Assembly (NCBI RefSeq): GCF_018437505.1
Contig: NZ_CP072467.1
Location: 2,852,001 to 2,916,000 of the forward strand
Direction of reading: 5' to 3'
DNA: 64,000 nucleotides
From: Spiractinospora alimapuensis
GTDB lineage: Bacteria > Actinomycetota > Actinomycetes > Streptosporangiales > Streptosporangiaceae
Position 1 is the first letter of the stretch, and each line of letters begins with the position of its first letter. Under the pieces are notes generated by a model. It was not told where the DNA came from, did no database searches, and saw nothing but the letters and a program-made list of their open reading frames with translations. This document shows positions 1 to 8,271 of the stretch, one piece after another. Both the position numbers and the translations under genes were made by a program.

Positions 1-110
1 GTCAGCCCGTCGTCGTTGGTGGCCAGCGTGGTGTCAGTGCCCGTGCAGCCGGTCAGACCGACCACGACGGCCGTGGCCGCCGCGAGCACTGGGGGGACGC
101 GCACGCGCAT
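1..110 (-). CDS. Lipoprotein, N-terminal fragment (cut by window edge)
   Basis: Only the first 36 codons lie in the window. The peptide has a short basic start, a hydrophobic stretch and an LTGC lipobox with Cys about residue 22, so it is a signal-peptidase II lipoprotein. A strong purine-rich ribosome site (GGAGAGGGAGG) stands just upstream of the ATG. It follows a dehydrogenase and a sugar-isomerase-like gene on the same strand, which would suit a substrate-binding lipoprotein of an uptake system, but no family can be read from so few residues. Confidence 0.7.
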   Translation of the reverse strand, partial: MRVRVPPVLAAATAVVVGLTGCTGTDTTLATNDDGL

Positions 111-198
111 GCCTCCCTCTCCTTTCCTCTGGCCCGGGCTCGACCGTGCAGGACCGAACTCCGGGCGGATCCGTGGGCGCCGAACCGGCGCGGGTGGG

Positions 199-1017
199 TC
201 AGGGTGCCGCGGCCAACTGGGCGCCACCGCAGACGTGCAGGACCTCGCCGGTGATGAAGCCGGCGTGCGGTCCAGCCAGGAAGGCGACCGCCTCGGCGAC
301 GTCGTCGGGGGTGGCGAGCCGCCCCAACGGTGTCATCGCCGTGTGTCGCGCGGTGAAGGCGGCGTACTCCTCGGCGGAGCGGTGCCCCCGGGTGAACGGG
401 GTTTCCACCATGCTCGGCGCGACAGCGTTGACGGTCACGCCGCGTGGCCCCAGCTCGAGCGCGAGGGACCTGGTCAGTCCGACGAGTCCGGCCTTGGACG
501 CGGTGTAGGCGGGCGGTCCGCCGCTGAGCCAGGTACGGGACACGATGTTGACGACGCGTCCGCCCTCGGCCGGCCACAGTGGGAGCACCGCGCGGGCGAG
601 TTGCATGGGCCCGCGCAGGTTGACCGCCATCACCGCGTCCCAGTCGCCGCTTCCGGTGTCGGAGAGCGGATGTTGGCTGCTGACCGCCGCGTTGTTGACC
701 AACTGGTCCACCCGCCCGTACCGGTCTCGTGTCCAGTCGGCGAGTTCCCGCACCTGGTCGCCGTCGGCGACGTCGGCCCCGTAGCCGACCGCTCGCGCGG
801 GAGCGGCGGTGTCGGCGAGTCCGCCGGTGAGGTCGCCGGCGGCGCGTCGCGCATCGGCTCCGTCGCGGTCCACCAGTACGACCCGGGATCCGCCTCGGGC
901 CAGCCGGGCCGCGATCGCGAAGCCGAGGGCGCCGGCGGCTCCCGTCACGATCGCGACGGGACGCGTGTCCTCGCTGCCCGGCGCCGGGTCGGTGGCGTCG
1001 TCGGTGTGGATCGTCAC
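199..1017 (-). CDS. Short-chain dehydrogenase/reductase (SDR)
   Basis: This 272-residue classical SDR would oxidise or reduce an alcohol or ketone with NAD(P). The nucleotide-binding motif TGAAGALG is near residue 26, the structural NNAA motif is in the middle, and the catalytic Ser plus Tyr-x3-Lys (YTASK) follow at about residues 160-175. It starts with GTG and overlaps the stop of the preceding TIM-barrel gene by 4 nt (GTGA), so the two are translationally coupled. The isomerase-like partner and the lipoprotein gene behind it suggest catabolism of a sugar or polyol. The substrate cannot be deduced. Confidence 0.9.
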   Translation of the reverse strand: MTIHTDDATDPAPGSEDTRPVAIVTGAAGALGFAIAARLARGGSRVVLVDRDGADARRAAGDLTGGLADTAAPARAVGYGADVADGDQVRELADWTRDRYGRVDQLVNNAAVSSQHPLSDTGSGDWDAVMAVNLRGPMQLARAVLPLWPAEGGRVVNIVSRTWLSGGPPAYTASKAGLVGLTRSLALELGPRGVTVNAVAPSMVETPFTRGHRSAEEYAAFTARHTAMTPLGRLATPDDVAEAVAFLAGPHAGFITGEVLHVCGGAQLAAAP

Positions 1018-1865
1018 CGGGCACCTCCGGCGGGGGTCGCGAACGCGGGCTGGCTTCGGAGGTACCGGGCGTTGTGCTCCAGCGTCTCCCGTGGGGATCG
1101 GTCGGTGCTGAAGTCCTCGACGGAGACCCAGCCGCCGTAGTGGACCGCCGTGAGCGCGTCGAGCAGGGCGGGGACGTCGAGGAGGCCGTCGTCAAGGGGG
1201 GACCAGCGGTGGGTCCACGCGCCGCCGTCCGCGGGACGGACGTACTGGGCGTTCTTCACGTGCACGTGCGCCAGGTGGTCGCCCAGGATCTCCAGCGCGA
1301 TGCCGTGGTCCTCGTATCCCTCGACCAACAGATTTCCGGCGTCGTAGTTGACGCCGACCCGCTCGGGGTCCAGGCCCTCCACCAGCCGCGCCCCGAGGGA
1401 GGCGCTGGGGCAGAGGGACCGTTGGTGGAGTTCCAGGACGGCCCGCACCCCCGTCCGACCCGCCAGGTCGGCGAGGTCGGCGAAGTGGGCCCGGGCGCGG
1501 TCGAAGAGCGACGTGAAGGAGGTTCCGTCCCGCCACGGTGCGCGGACGCGCACCATCGGGGCGCCGGCGGCGCGGGCCAGGCGCATCGCGTGCTCCACGC
1601 CGACGGTGTCTCCGAACTCGACGTAGGGACAGAGCCCGATCACGGTGAGTCCGGCCTCCGCGCACTGGCTCGCGACGCTCTCCATCACGTCCGGCTCCGG
1701 GGCCAGGGTGCAGTGGTTGGCGGAGAAGAAGTCCGGGGGCGCGGACGGCGGCGGCGGCGAACCCACCCGCCATTCGATTCCTGCATAACCGGCGCGCCGA
1801 ACTGCGTCGACAGCCGCCGATGGCGACATATCGGGCAGTGAGATCGAGTAGACGCCGGGCAGCAT
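1014..1865 (-). CDS. Sugar phosphate isomerase/epimerase-like TIM barrel
   Basis: A 283-residue protein of the xylose-isomerase-like/AP-endonuclease-2 fold. The acidic and histidine positions that normally bind the divalent metal are visible in order: ELHQ, YDAGN, HVHVKN and SVEDF. Relatives isomerise or epimerise keto sugars or act on hydroxypyruvate or inosose; which applies here is open. It is the first gene of the minus-strand operon that continues with the SDR. It lies divergent from the LysR gene, its probable regulator, across a 233-bp region with two palindromes. GAGAGGA precedes the ATG. Confidence 0.85.
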   Translation of the reverse strand: MLPGVYSISLPDMSPSAAVDAVRRAGYAGIEWRVGSPPPPSAPPDFFSANHCTLAPEPDVMESVASQCAEAGLTVIGLCPYVEFGDTVGVEHAMRLARAAGAPMVRVRAPWRDGTSFTSLFDRARAHFADLADLAGRTGVRAVLELHQRSLCPSASLGARLVEGLDPERVGVNYDAGNLLVEGYEDHGIALEILGDHLAHVHVKNAQYVRPADGGAWTHRWSPLDDGLLDVPALLDALTAVHYGGWVSVEDFSTDRSPRETLEHNARYLRSQPAFATPAGGAR

Positions 1866-2007
1866 GAAACGTCGGTCCTCTCCACGGGGTGGGGCGCGTT
1901 CGCCGCCGGGGGCCGACGACCAGTCCTTACTGGGGTGCGACCAGGGGTGATGCCGGGAACGCGATAACGTGCACCATTACAGCCCATGACGTCCGTCACG
2001 TCCAAGT

Positions 2008-2024
2008 CCCATGTGTTACATGGG
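2008..2024. promoter_or_regulatory. Palindromic operator candidate, LysR/isomerase intergenic region
   Basis: CCCATGT and ACATGGG form a perfect 7-bp inverted repeat around GTT. It lies between the divergent isomerase and LysR genes, about 75 bp before the LysR ATG, where a LysR-type regulator would bind. Confidence 0.5.
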
Positions 2025-2034
2025 CTATACCCCA

Positions 2035-2046
2035 GAGCTATAGCTC
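2035..2046. promoter_or_regulatory. Second palindrome, LysR promoter region
   Basis: GAGCTATAGCTC is a perfect 12-bp palindrome, 11 bp from the first inverted repeat. LysR-type regulators commonly use a recognition and an activation site next to each other, and this spacing fits that pattern. That this is such a pair is inference. Confidence 0.35.
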
Positions 2047-2098
2047 CGGTGGTGTGACGCGTCGAGCCCCCATCTGACCTGCGAGGACGGGATCACCC

Positions 2099-3007
2099 AT
2101 GGAGTTCCGCCATCTTCGTTACTTCTCCGCACTGGCCGAGGAGGGATCGTTCAACCGCGCCGCCGCGCGCCTCCACATCTCCCAGCCCTCACTGAGTCGC
2201 CAGCTCCGGGAACTGGAGCGGCACCTGGGGACGGTCCTCATCGACCGGGGCCCGCGCGGTGCGACACTGACGGCCGCCGGCACGGCACTGCTGGAGCACG
2301 CGCGCCAACTGCTGACGCTGGAGGCGGCCACGGCCGGTGTGGTCGCCGGGGTGGAGAGGACGCGGGAGCTCGTGCGCGTCGGCCTGCCGCCGGGGCTGCC
2401 GACTCAGTGGGCCACGGCCACCGCGCACCGCGTGGCGACCGACGTCCCCACCTGCGACCTGGAGTACACCGAGGAGAACAGCGCCCAGCAGCTCCGCGAA
2501 GTACGCCAGGGACGCCTGGACATCGGCGTGGTCCACCAGGCTCCGCCGGCGGACGAGGACTCGGTGCTGCTGTGGCGCGAACCGATGGGAGCGGCCGTTC
2601 GCCCCGGTCATCCACTTACCGACGCCGAGGAGTTTCGGCTGGAGGACCTCAACGGACAGCGTGTGCTCGTCCACTCCCGCGACCAGGTCCCCACGCAGCA
2701 GGACGGCATCATGGCCGCGGCCCTCGCCGCAAACGTGCACCCCGACTGGCGGTTCGCGCGGTTCGCCGAGTACGCGCGGCCGTGTGCCGAGGCCGCGCGG
2801 GCCGACGCGGTTCTCGTCGGGGCACACACCGCGGCCGCCCACCTGTCGGACTGGACCTGGCGCCCCCTCGCGGGCCTGTCGCTGGCGATGTCGACGTGGC
2901 TCGTGTGGCCACGGCACACCCGCACGGTGGTCGCGGCCGTCGCCGGGGCGATCGCGGACACCCCACCACCGGGGTTGCCCTCCGTCTCCGCTCGGCCCTC
3001 ACCGTAG
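2099..3007 (+). CDS. LysR-family transcriptional regulator
   Basis: 302 residues, the usual LysR length. The first 60 residues carry the family winged helix-turn-helix (MEFRHLRYFSALAEEGSFNR..., then ARLHISQPSLSRQLRELE). The rest matches the two-lobed effector-binding domain. It is divergent from the isomerase/SDR operon, so the simplest reading is that it controls that operon in response to its substrate and also itself. The N-terminus begins exactly at the family start, which supports this ATG. Confidence 0.93.
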   Translation: MEFRHLRYFSALAEEGSFNRAAARLHISQPSLSRQLRELERHLGTVLIDRGPRGATLTAAGTALLEHARQLLTLEAATAGVVAGVERTRELVRVGLPPGLPTQWATATAHRVATDVPTCDLEYTEENSAQQLREVRQGRLDIGVVHQAPPADEDSVLLWREPMGAAVRPGHPLTDAEEFRLEDLNGQRVLVHSRDQVPTQQDGIMAAALAANVHPDWRFARFAEYARPCAEAARADAVLVGAHTAAAHLSDWTWRPLAGLSLAMSTWLVWPRHTRTVVAAVAGAIADTPPPGLPSVSARPSP

Positions 3008-3064
3008 CCGTCGAAGTTCGCGGCGTCGCCGTTGTAATGCCCGGAATTGTGTGCCACCCATGAG

Positions 3065-3092
3065 TTGATCACATACATACACGCATGTATGT
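3065..3092 (+). promoter_or_regulatory. Promoter with embedded TetR-type operator
   Basis: ACATACAT and ATGTATGT (3071-3078 and 3085-3092) form a perfect 8-bp inverted repeat with a 6-bp centre. It sits between a possible -35 (TTGATC, 3065-3070) and overlaps a possible -10 (TATGTT, 3087-3092) ahead of the DUF2867/TetR pair. A repressor bound here would block RNA polymerase, so autoregulation by the TetR protein is likely. Confidence 0.65.
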
Positions 3093-3116
3093 TTATGGCA
3101 GGAACGAAGGAGCGCG

Positions 3117-3590
3117 ATGGCACACACACCACTGGGGGACCGAGTCCGTCAGGTTCCCGCGACCGACCCCATCGCCATGTGCCGTTCCTACGACTACGTC
3201 GACGCCTTCGAGGTCCATCTGCCCGTGCAGGACGCGACACCGCCCAAGGAATGGGTACTGCGGGGGCTCGACGGGGTCCCCCCGTTCGTGGCGCGGGCCG
3301 CGTCCCTCCTTGGCATCGGGGACAGCCCGGATGACGAGCTGGGCGGTTGGACACTGGTCGAGTCGTCCGCGGATGTCGTTCACCTCAGCCAGGCACTACC
3401 GCTGCTGCGGGTGAATCTGGTCGGACGCCGTGTCAGCCCGTACCGGCGTTCGATGACCACGATCGTGGACTACGACCGCCCCGCGGCACGGCTCATCTGG
3501 GCCGTGATCGGTATCGTGCACCGCCGCGCCGCCCGGCGGGTGATCACGACCGCGGTCGCCGAGACCGGCGGTATGGAGCGCGGCGCGTGA
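3117..3590 (+). CDS. DUF2867 family protein
   Basis: 157 residues with the DUF2867 look: a Tyr-Asp-x-Phe-x-Val opening around residues 26-32, a central strand-rich part, and a C-terminal amphipathic helix with several Arg. No biochemical role is established for the family, although members sometimes form the C-terminal part of NAD-binding proteins. It overlaps the following TetR gene by 4 nt (GTGA), so the regulator and this protein are made together. A good ribosome site (GGAACGAAGGAG) stands before the ATG. Confidence 0.8.
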   Translation: MAHTPLGDRVRQVPATDPIAMCRSYDYVDAFEVHLPVQDATPPKEWVLRGLDGVPPFVARAASLLGIGDSPDDELGGWTLVESSADVVHLSQALPLLRVNLVGRRVSPYRRSMTTIVDYDRPAARLIWAVIGIVHRRAARRVITTAVAETGGMERGA

Positions 3591-4249
3591 GCCCTGACCC
3601 GCATCCGATCGAGCAGCCCACGCCCAGCGGTCGCGTACCCCAGGCGAAGCGGCGCGCGCGGACCCGCGAGGCACTGCTCCGGGCGGCCGCCCTGGGACTG
3701 TCCCGGAAGGGGTTCAGGAACCTCACCCTGGAGGAGGTGGCGAAGGACGCCGGCTACACCCGAGGCGCGCTGTACCACCTGTTCAAGGACAAGCAGGAAT
3801 TGACCCTCGCGGTTATCGAGTGGATCTTCGACCTCTGGAACGTCGAGGTCCGCTCCGTGGTCGAACAGGAGACGGACCCGGTACAGGCGTTCTTCGCTTT
3901 CGCTCGCGCCCACGCTGTCTACTACCAGCGGGACGTCGCTCGGGTCACCGGCGCCATGGTGTACGAGTTCGCGAACAATGACCACCCGGTCGGACGAGCG
4001 GTTGCCGCGGCCTACACGGAGATGACCGACCTCTGTGTGGACCTCGTCAGGACGGGCCGCGCCAGAGGATTGATCCCCGCCTCTGGACCGTCCGACCGGG
4101 TTACCGCCTTCGCCGCCGTCGGCGCGGCCGAAGGTGTGATCCTGGCACTCCGCGACGATCCTCCCTACAACCAGATCTACGCCGTGCGCGCCGTCGCCGG
4201 GGTTCTGGGCGTCGAACCCCCCGACGAACCGGAGTTGGCCGGCCGCTGA
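3587..4249 (+). CDS. TetR-family transcriptional regulator
   Basis: 220 residues. The TetR helix-turn-helix lies at about residues 22-68 (TREALLRAAALGLSRKGF, then TLEEVAKDAGYTRGALYHLF), followed by a helical ligand-binding domain. I chose the GTG at 3587 because it overlaps the DUF2867 stop in the coupled GTGA form; an in-frame start further upstream would add about 80 residues without homology. It most likely represses its own operon through the palindrome at 3071-3092. The ligand is unknown. Confidence 0.92.
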   Translation: MSPDPHPIEQPTPSGRVPQAKRRARTREALLRAAALGLSRKGFRNLTLEEVAKDAGYTRGALYHLFKDKQELTLAVIEWIFDLWNVEVRSVVEQETDPVQAFFAFARAHAVYYQRDVARVTGAMVYEFANNDHPVGRAVAAAYTEMTDLCVDLVRTGRARGLIPASGPSDRVTAFAAVGAAEGVILALRDDPPYNQIYAVRAVAGVLGVEPPDEPELAGR

Positions 4250-4277
4250 GCCGCGTCCGCGGTAGACGGCGCTGGGG

Positions 4278-5075
4278 TCAACTCTTTCGGGCCAGGCCGC
4301 AGAACTCGTCCATGTCGCGGGCGGTGCCGATGTCGGCGGGGTCGGGGCGCCACCGCGGGCAGGGAACCACACCGGGGTCGAGGATTTCCAGGCCTGCGAA
4401 AAGGCCGGTGATCCGTTCCGGAGTCCGGAGGTTGTAGACGGCCGAACCGGCCTTGTTCCAGCGGCGCACGGCTTCGATCATGCCCTCGCCGGTGACGGCG
4501 CTGGTGCTGTGCACGATGCCGAGGTGGCTCCCAGAGGGCAGGGCGGCCATCAGACGGGCGATGATGTCCTGGGCCTCGGCGTCGTCTCCGACGAACGGCA
4601 GAACGCCCAGCATGGTGACCGCGACCGGCTCGCGGAGGTCCAGCGTGGCACTGGCCCGGTCCAGGATGTGCTCCGGGTCGCGAACGTCGGCGTGGACGTA
4701 GTCCGTGGCGCCTTCGGCGGTGCCGACGAGCAGTGCCCGCGCGTGCGCGAGGACCAGCGGATCGTTGTCGACGTAGACGATCCGGGACTCGGGCGCGAGG
4801 GCCTGCGCGACCTCGTGGGTGTTGTTCTGGGTGGGGAGCCCAGTGCCGATGTCGAGGAACTGTCGCACACCGGCCTCGACCGCCAGGTGGGTGATGAAAC
4901 GTCGGAGGACAGCCCGGGTCTCGCGGGCGATGTCGGCGATCTCGGGGAAGACCTCCAGGATGCCCTTCCCGGCCGCGCGGTCCACCGGGTAGTTGTCCTT
5001 GCCGCCCAACCAGTAGTTCCAGATCCGGGCGGAGTGGGACACCGAGGTGTCGAGTTCGGGCACGCCCTGCTGCAT
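4278..5075 (-). CDS. SAM-dependent methyltransferase, DUF574 family
   Basis: 265 residues of the actinobacterial DUF574 (Methyltransf_19) family. Diagnostic signs are the N-terminal SARIWNYWLGGKDNY segment, the SAM loop FLDIGTGLPTQNN at about residue 72, and YVDNDPLVLAHA. The family is abundant in Streptomyces and Nocardiopsis, and its substrates are mostly unknown. The ATG at 5075 is the family start; an in-frame extension upstream lacks homology. It lies downstream of nicD on the same strand, but a 118-bp gap and the family's wide distribution argue against a role in nicotinate breakdown. A second member is at 34152-35042. Confidence 0.9.
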   Translation of the reverse strand: MQQGVPELDTSVSHSARIWNYWLGGKDNYPVDRAAGKGILEVFPEIADIARETRAVLRRFITHLAVEAGVRQFLDIGTGLPTQNNTHEVAQALAPESRIVYVDNDPLVLAHARALLVGTAEGATDYVHADVRDPEHILDRASATLDLREPVAVTMLGVLPFVGDDAEAQDIIARLMAALPSGSHLGIVHSTSAVTGEGMIEAVRRWNKAGSAVYNLRTPERITGLFAGLEILDPGVVPCPRWRPDPADIGTARDMDEFCGLARKS

Positions 5076-5193
5076 GGTTCCACCCACTGTTCGGCGAGAG
5101 GCTTCTCGGGGCCAACGGACATCGTGCAACCCACAGAAGCGACTGTCCAGGGCCCCCGGCGAGAACGGACAACCGGGGGCGCCCTGGACTTCC

Positions 5194-6039
5194 TCAGCTC
5201 GCCGCCAGGGCCCCCATCCGCTCGCGGACCACGGTGAGGGCCTCCTTGGGGGTGTCCCAGAAGACCATGTGCCCGGCGTCGGGGACGCGCACGAGCTCGG
5301 CGGCCGGGTTCGCTGTGGCGGCCTCGGCCGCCCCGTCGGCCGTGACGACGGGGCTGTCACCGCCGTAGACGAGGGTGGTGGGTGCGGGTACCTCGGGCCA
5401 GGTCGCGAAGAAGTCCTCGGTCTCGAACCCACGGTGCGTGGCGTCGATGGACTCGGCGTCGCAGCTCGCGAGCCAGCGGGCGCGGAGTTCGCGTTCGCGG
5501 TGGGGCCAGCGTGGCCACGACAGGGCGACCTCGTCGGCGTCGGTTCCCCGCTGGGCCTGCTGGAGCTGCGACCGGAACATGTCCAGCGTGGTGGGGTAGG
5601 TGCCGCGCCCGGGCCCGCTCATCGGGGGGTCGACGAGGATGGTGCCGCGCGTCCGGACCCCGGGGCGCGCGGCTGTCACGGCCGCGATCCGGGCGCCCAG
5701 CGAGTGGCCGAGCAGGATGGGCCGCTCCAGGCCCAGACCGTCGATCACGGCCTGGGTGTCGTCGGCGTAGGCCTCGAGGCCGTAGGTGTCCCCACCGTCG
5801 GAGAAGCCGCGTCCCCGCAGGTCCATCACGATGGGACGCACCAGGTCGGTGAGTTCACGGGCCACGAAGTCCATGCTGATCGCGGGACTGGTGATCCCGG
5901 GGAGGACGACGACGGGGACGCCGTCGCCCCCGTAGTCCAACACGTGGAGCCGCAGCTCCCCCGAGTGGACCCACCGCCCCCGGGCCGGAACGTCGGCCAG
6001 GTCGGCGAGGGCGTGCTGGCTCAGCAGGCGGTCGGACAT
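5194..6039 (-). CDS. nicD: N-formylmaleamate deformylase
   Basis: A 281-residue alpha/beta hydrolase that would cleave N-formylmaleamate to maleamate and formate, the step after ring opening. The nucleophile elbow GHSLGA places Ser113, and the catalytic His lies in AGHMVFWD near the C-terminus. Two stretches match Pseudomonas putida NicD as I remember it: PGITSPAI with the following FVAREL, and VDPPMSGPGRGTYP. It is the last gene of the nic run, 24 nt after nicF. With nicX, nicF and nicE in the same unit, this specific assignment is much stronger than generic hydrolase. Confidence 0.9.
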   Translation of the reverse strand: MSDRLLSQHALADLADVPARGRWVHSGELRLHVLDYGGDGVPVVVLPGITSPAISMDFVARELTDLVRPIVMDLRGRGFSDGGDTYGLEAYADDTQAVIDGLGLERPILLGHSLGARIAAVTAARPGVRTRGTILVDPPMSGPGRGTYPTTLDMFRSQLQQAQRGTDADEVALSWPRWPHRERELRARWLASCDAESIDATHRGFETEDFFATWPEVPAPTTLVYGGDSPVVTADGAAEAATANPAAELVRVPDAGHMVFWDTPKEALTVVRERMGALAAS

Positions 6040-6063
6040 GTGCTGCCTCCTGGAGAGGGTGGG

Positions 6064-6726
6064 TTACGAGGAACGGCGGGGTGTCAGCGCGGACAGGTAG
6101 TCGCGCGCGTCGGCGACCCCGATGACGTCGCCGTACTTGGCCTGGATGTCGAACAGGTTCGCGTCGTGCGGCGCCTGGGCCCGGTCGCCCACGCACTCCC
6201 GGGGGACGAGCACCGAGAACCCGGACTGGACGCCGTCCACGGCGGTGGCGCGGACACACCCGCTGGTCGTGGCGCCACAGACGAGGATGGTGTCGCAGCG
6301 CAGCCCGGCCAGCGTCGCGGCGAGGGAGGTGCCGTGGAACGCGGACGCGCCCTTCTTCACGACGAGGGTGTCCTCCGGTGCGGCGGGCAGCCGGGGATCG
6401 AGGATCACCGCGTCGCTTCCCTCCCGCAGGCCGCGCATGCCCTGCGCCTTGTCCAGCCACCGCACGGTGTCGCCGGCGAGTTCGGCCGCGCTGTAGGAGA
6501 TGGTGGTGAAGATGACTGGCACCCCGGCGGGGCGGGCCGTCTCGATCAGCGTGCCCGTCGCGGCGACCACGTCGGTGAGGTCGGATCCGAACGGTGAGCT
6601 CGGATCGGTGAACCCCTGGATGAGGTCGACGACGACGATCGCCGGACGCTCTCCCCGACGGACGCTGCCCCCGAAGCCCGCCCGCGCGTAGGTCGCGTCG
6701 GTTCCGGTCGTCGAATTCTCAGCCAC
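6064..6726 (-). CDS. nicF: Maleamate amidohydrolase (isochorismatase family)
   Basis: 220 residues. The enzyme hydrolyses maleamate to maleate and ammonia. The cysteine-hydrolase triad can be placed: Asp34 (VVVDLIQGF), Lys124 (VVKKGASAF) and Cys157 (TSGCVRATAVD). The closing segment RECVGDR followed by HDANLFDIQAKYGDV is almost the same as in Pseudomonas NicF. The start overlaps the end of coxG by 8 nt, so translation is coupled. Ammonia release here makes the pathway a nitrogen as well as a carbon source. Confidence 0.93.
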   Translation of the reverse strand: MAENSTTGTDATYARAGFGGSVRRGERPAIVVVDLIQGFTDPSSPFGSDLTDVVAATGTLIETARPAGVPVIFTTISYSAAELAGDTVRWLDKAQGMRGLREGSDAVILDPRLPAAPEDTLVVKKGASAFHGTSLAATLAGLRCDTILVCGATTSGCVRATAVDGVQSGFSVLVPRECVGDRAQAPHDANLFDIQAKYGDVIGVADARDYLSALTPRRSS

Positions 6727-7414
6727 GGCGGGCCTCCCGCAGCGACTTCAGGTGCTTGGACTGGGCGGAGAGCCGACCCAGCAGCCACCCCTGGAACACC
6801 CCGAAGGCGAACGCGCCCACGTAGGGGAGGTATCGCGCCGCGGGACCGAGCACGAGGCCGAGACCGTCGAGCTCGGCCGAGTCCGCCGCCGCGGGAACGG
6901 TGTTCCGTGGCGCGCCGGCGGGAGCCGTGGCCGGGGCGGACGCGGCGCGGGCCGCGCTGGGCGGTGTCGCGTCCTGGGCGAGCAGCCCCGCCAGGTTCCG
7001 GCCGAACTGCTTGAGCAGCCGGTCGGTGACCATGGAGATCGCTCCCTTGCCGAACTGGGCGATCTTGCCCCGGATGACCAGGTCGGCGTCGATCCGCAGC
7101 ACCGATCCGGCGCCGTCCGCCTCGACGCTCAGTCCGATCTCCACCTCGGCGTCGCCGTTGCCGTGGGTGTCGGCTCCCCGCCCTTGGGCGCGAAGGGTGC
7201 GCGCGGCGGTGTCGACCTCGATGAACCGGATGGTGCCCGAGTAGGCCGCGGTGATCGGGCCGACCTTGACGGTCACGTCGCCCTCGTATGTGTCGCCGTC
7301 CCGCTCCCGAAGGGACGCGCCCGGAACACAGGACACCACGCGTTCCACGTCGTTGATGAGGGCGAAGACCTCGTCGGGTGAGGCGTCGACCGTGATTGCG
7401 TTCGTCAGTTGCAT
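6719..7414 (-). CDS. coxG: CoxG-like SRPBCC protein
   Basis: 231 residues. The first 150 form a CoxG/SRPBCC domain (NAITVDASPDEVFALINDVERVVSCVPGA, later GKIAQFGKGAISMV). The tail holds an Ala/Pro-rich linker and one hydrophobic segment near the C-terminus. CoxG in CO-oxidising bacteria anchors the molybdenum hydroxylase to the membrane. By analogy this one would tether the neighbouring dehydrogenase to the cytoplasmic membrane for electron delivery. It follows the small subunit after 302 bp containing a partial second copy of its own 5' end. Confidence 0.88.
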   Translation of the reverse strand: MQLTNAITVDASPDEVFALINDVERVVSCVPGASLRERDGDTYEGDVTVKVGPITAAYSGTIRFIEVDTAARTLRAQGRGADTHGNGDAEVEIGLSVEADGAGSVLRIDADLVIRGKIAQFGKGAISMVTDRLLKQFGRNLAGLLAQDATPPSAARAASAPATAPAGAPRNTVPAAADSAELDGLGLVLGPAARYLPYVGAFAFGVFQGWLLGRLSAQSKHLKSLREARRG

Positions 7415-7624
7415 GACCGGTTCCTAACGCTGACCAGTGCTGGGCTGCTTGGGGCTGTACTCGCCAGGACGGTGCTGGCTTCGGGGCGGGGTGGAGGCCG
7501 GGCGTCCGGGAGGTCCGGTGGGAGCCGGGTACCGTCCGGGTCCCACCGACGCTGTACCCGAGCACCGTGGAGTCGGCCGAGGTTCCGTGGATCGTCCCGG
7601 CCGCGCCGCCCGCCCGTACCGTGG

Positions 7625-7700
7625 CGTGGCACCGGCGTCCACGATTTCGTTCGTCAGTCGCATGACCGTTTCCTTACGCTGGCCGGCACTGGGCTGGTGC
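7625..7700 (-). pseudogene. Duplicated 5' end of coxG (remnant)
   Basis: Positions 7643-7696 repeat 7394-7447 at 46 of 54 bases, exactly 249 bp apart. The repeated part spans a ribosome site (AAGGAAACGG), an ATG at 7663 and codons reading MRLTNEIVDA, against MQLTNAITVDA for the intact gene. After about ten codons similarity stops and the frame continues with Arg/Pro-rich, non-CoxG sequence. It looks like the stub of a tandem coxG duplication that was later deleted. The rest of 7415-7716 shows no gene. Confidence 0.7.
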
Positions 7701-7716
7701 GAGGCCCGGGCGGTAC

Positions 7717-8271
7717 TCAGGCGGGCCGGGGTTCGTGCTGAGGTCGGGTCCGCCCGGGGCAGGATCCCCCCGCGGCGTCACCGGCCGGCCCGTGGGACTG
7801 ACACCGGCGCGCCGCACAGTCCTCGATGGCGTCCACGATGGTCTGGTAGCCGGTGCACCGGCACAGGTTCGCCGAGACCGCCTCCCGGATCTCGTCCCGG
7901 CTGGGACTCGTGTTCTCGCTGAGGAACCCCTCGGCGAGCATCAGGAATCCCGGCGTGCAGAATCCGCACTGGAGGCCGTGGTTGTCGGCGAACGCGGTCT
8001 GCAGGTCGCTGAGGTCGTCCGGGGCGCCGAGGGACTCCACGGTCCGGATGTCCCGCCCCTCCGCCTGCACGGCGAACATCAGGCAGGCCCGCGCAGGCGC
8101 GCCGTCGACGAGGATGGTGCAGGCGCCGCAGACCCCGTGTTCGCAGCCGACGTGCGTGCCGGTGAGCCGCAGGTCGTGCCGGATGGCGTCCACGAGGGTC
8201 CGACGGGCGGAGACGAGCAGCTCGTGGTCGGCGCCGTTAACGGTGAGGGTGATCAGGTGCTGGTCGGTCAT
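7717..8271 (-). CDS. Molybdenum hydroxylase small subunit, 2x[2Fe-2S]
   Basis: 184 residues. The plant-type [2Fe-2S] motif GCEHGVCGAC with a later C (residues about 38-60) and the second cluster CGFC plus CRC (about 100-137) are complete. This is the iron-sulfur chain between the molybdenum centre and FAD in the xanthine oxidase family. The ATG at 8271 overlaps the large-subunit stop by 4 nt. Some 20 residues after the core are extra and low in complexity. In this cluster it belongs to the predicted nicotinate dehydrogenase. Confidence 0.93.
   Translation of the reverse strand: MTDQHLITLTVNGADHELLVSARRTLVDAIRHDLRLTGTHVGCEHGVCGACTILVDGAPARACLMFAVQAEGRDIRTVESLGAPDDLSDLQTAFADNHGLQCGFCTPGFLMLAEGFLSENTSPSRDEIREAVSANLCRCTGYQTIVDAIEDCAARRCQSHGPAGDAAGGSCPGRTRPQHEPRPA

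Noticed and set aside
1866-2098. Niacin or other riboswitch upstream of metabolic genes
   Set aside because: The short palindromes here fit protein operators; no long conserved RNA fold could be drawn, here or before nicX.
4278-6039. DUF574 methyltransferase as a part of the nicotinate pathway
   Set aside because: No pathway step needs a methyl transfer, a 118-bp gap separates it, and a paralogue lies elsewhere in the window in an unrelated setting.
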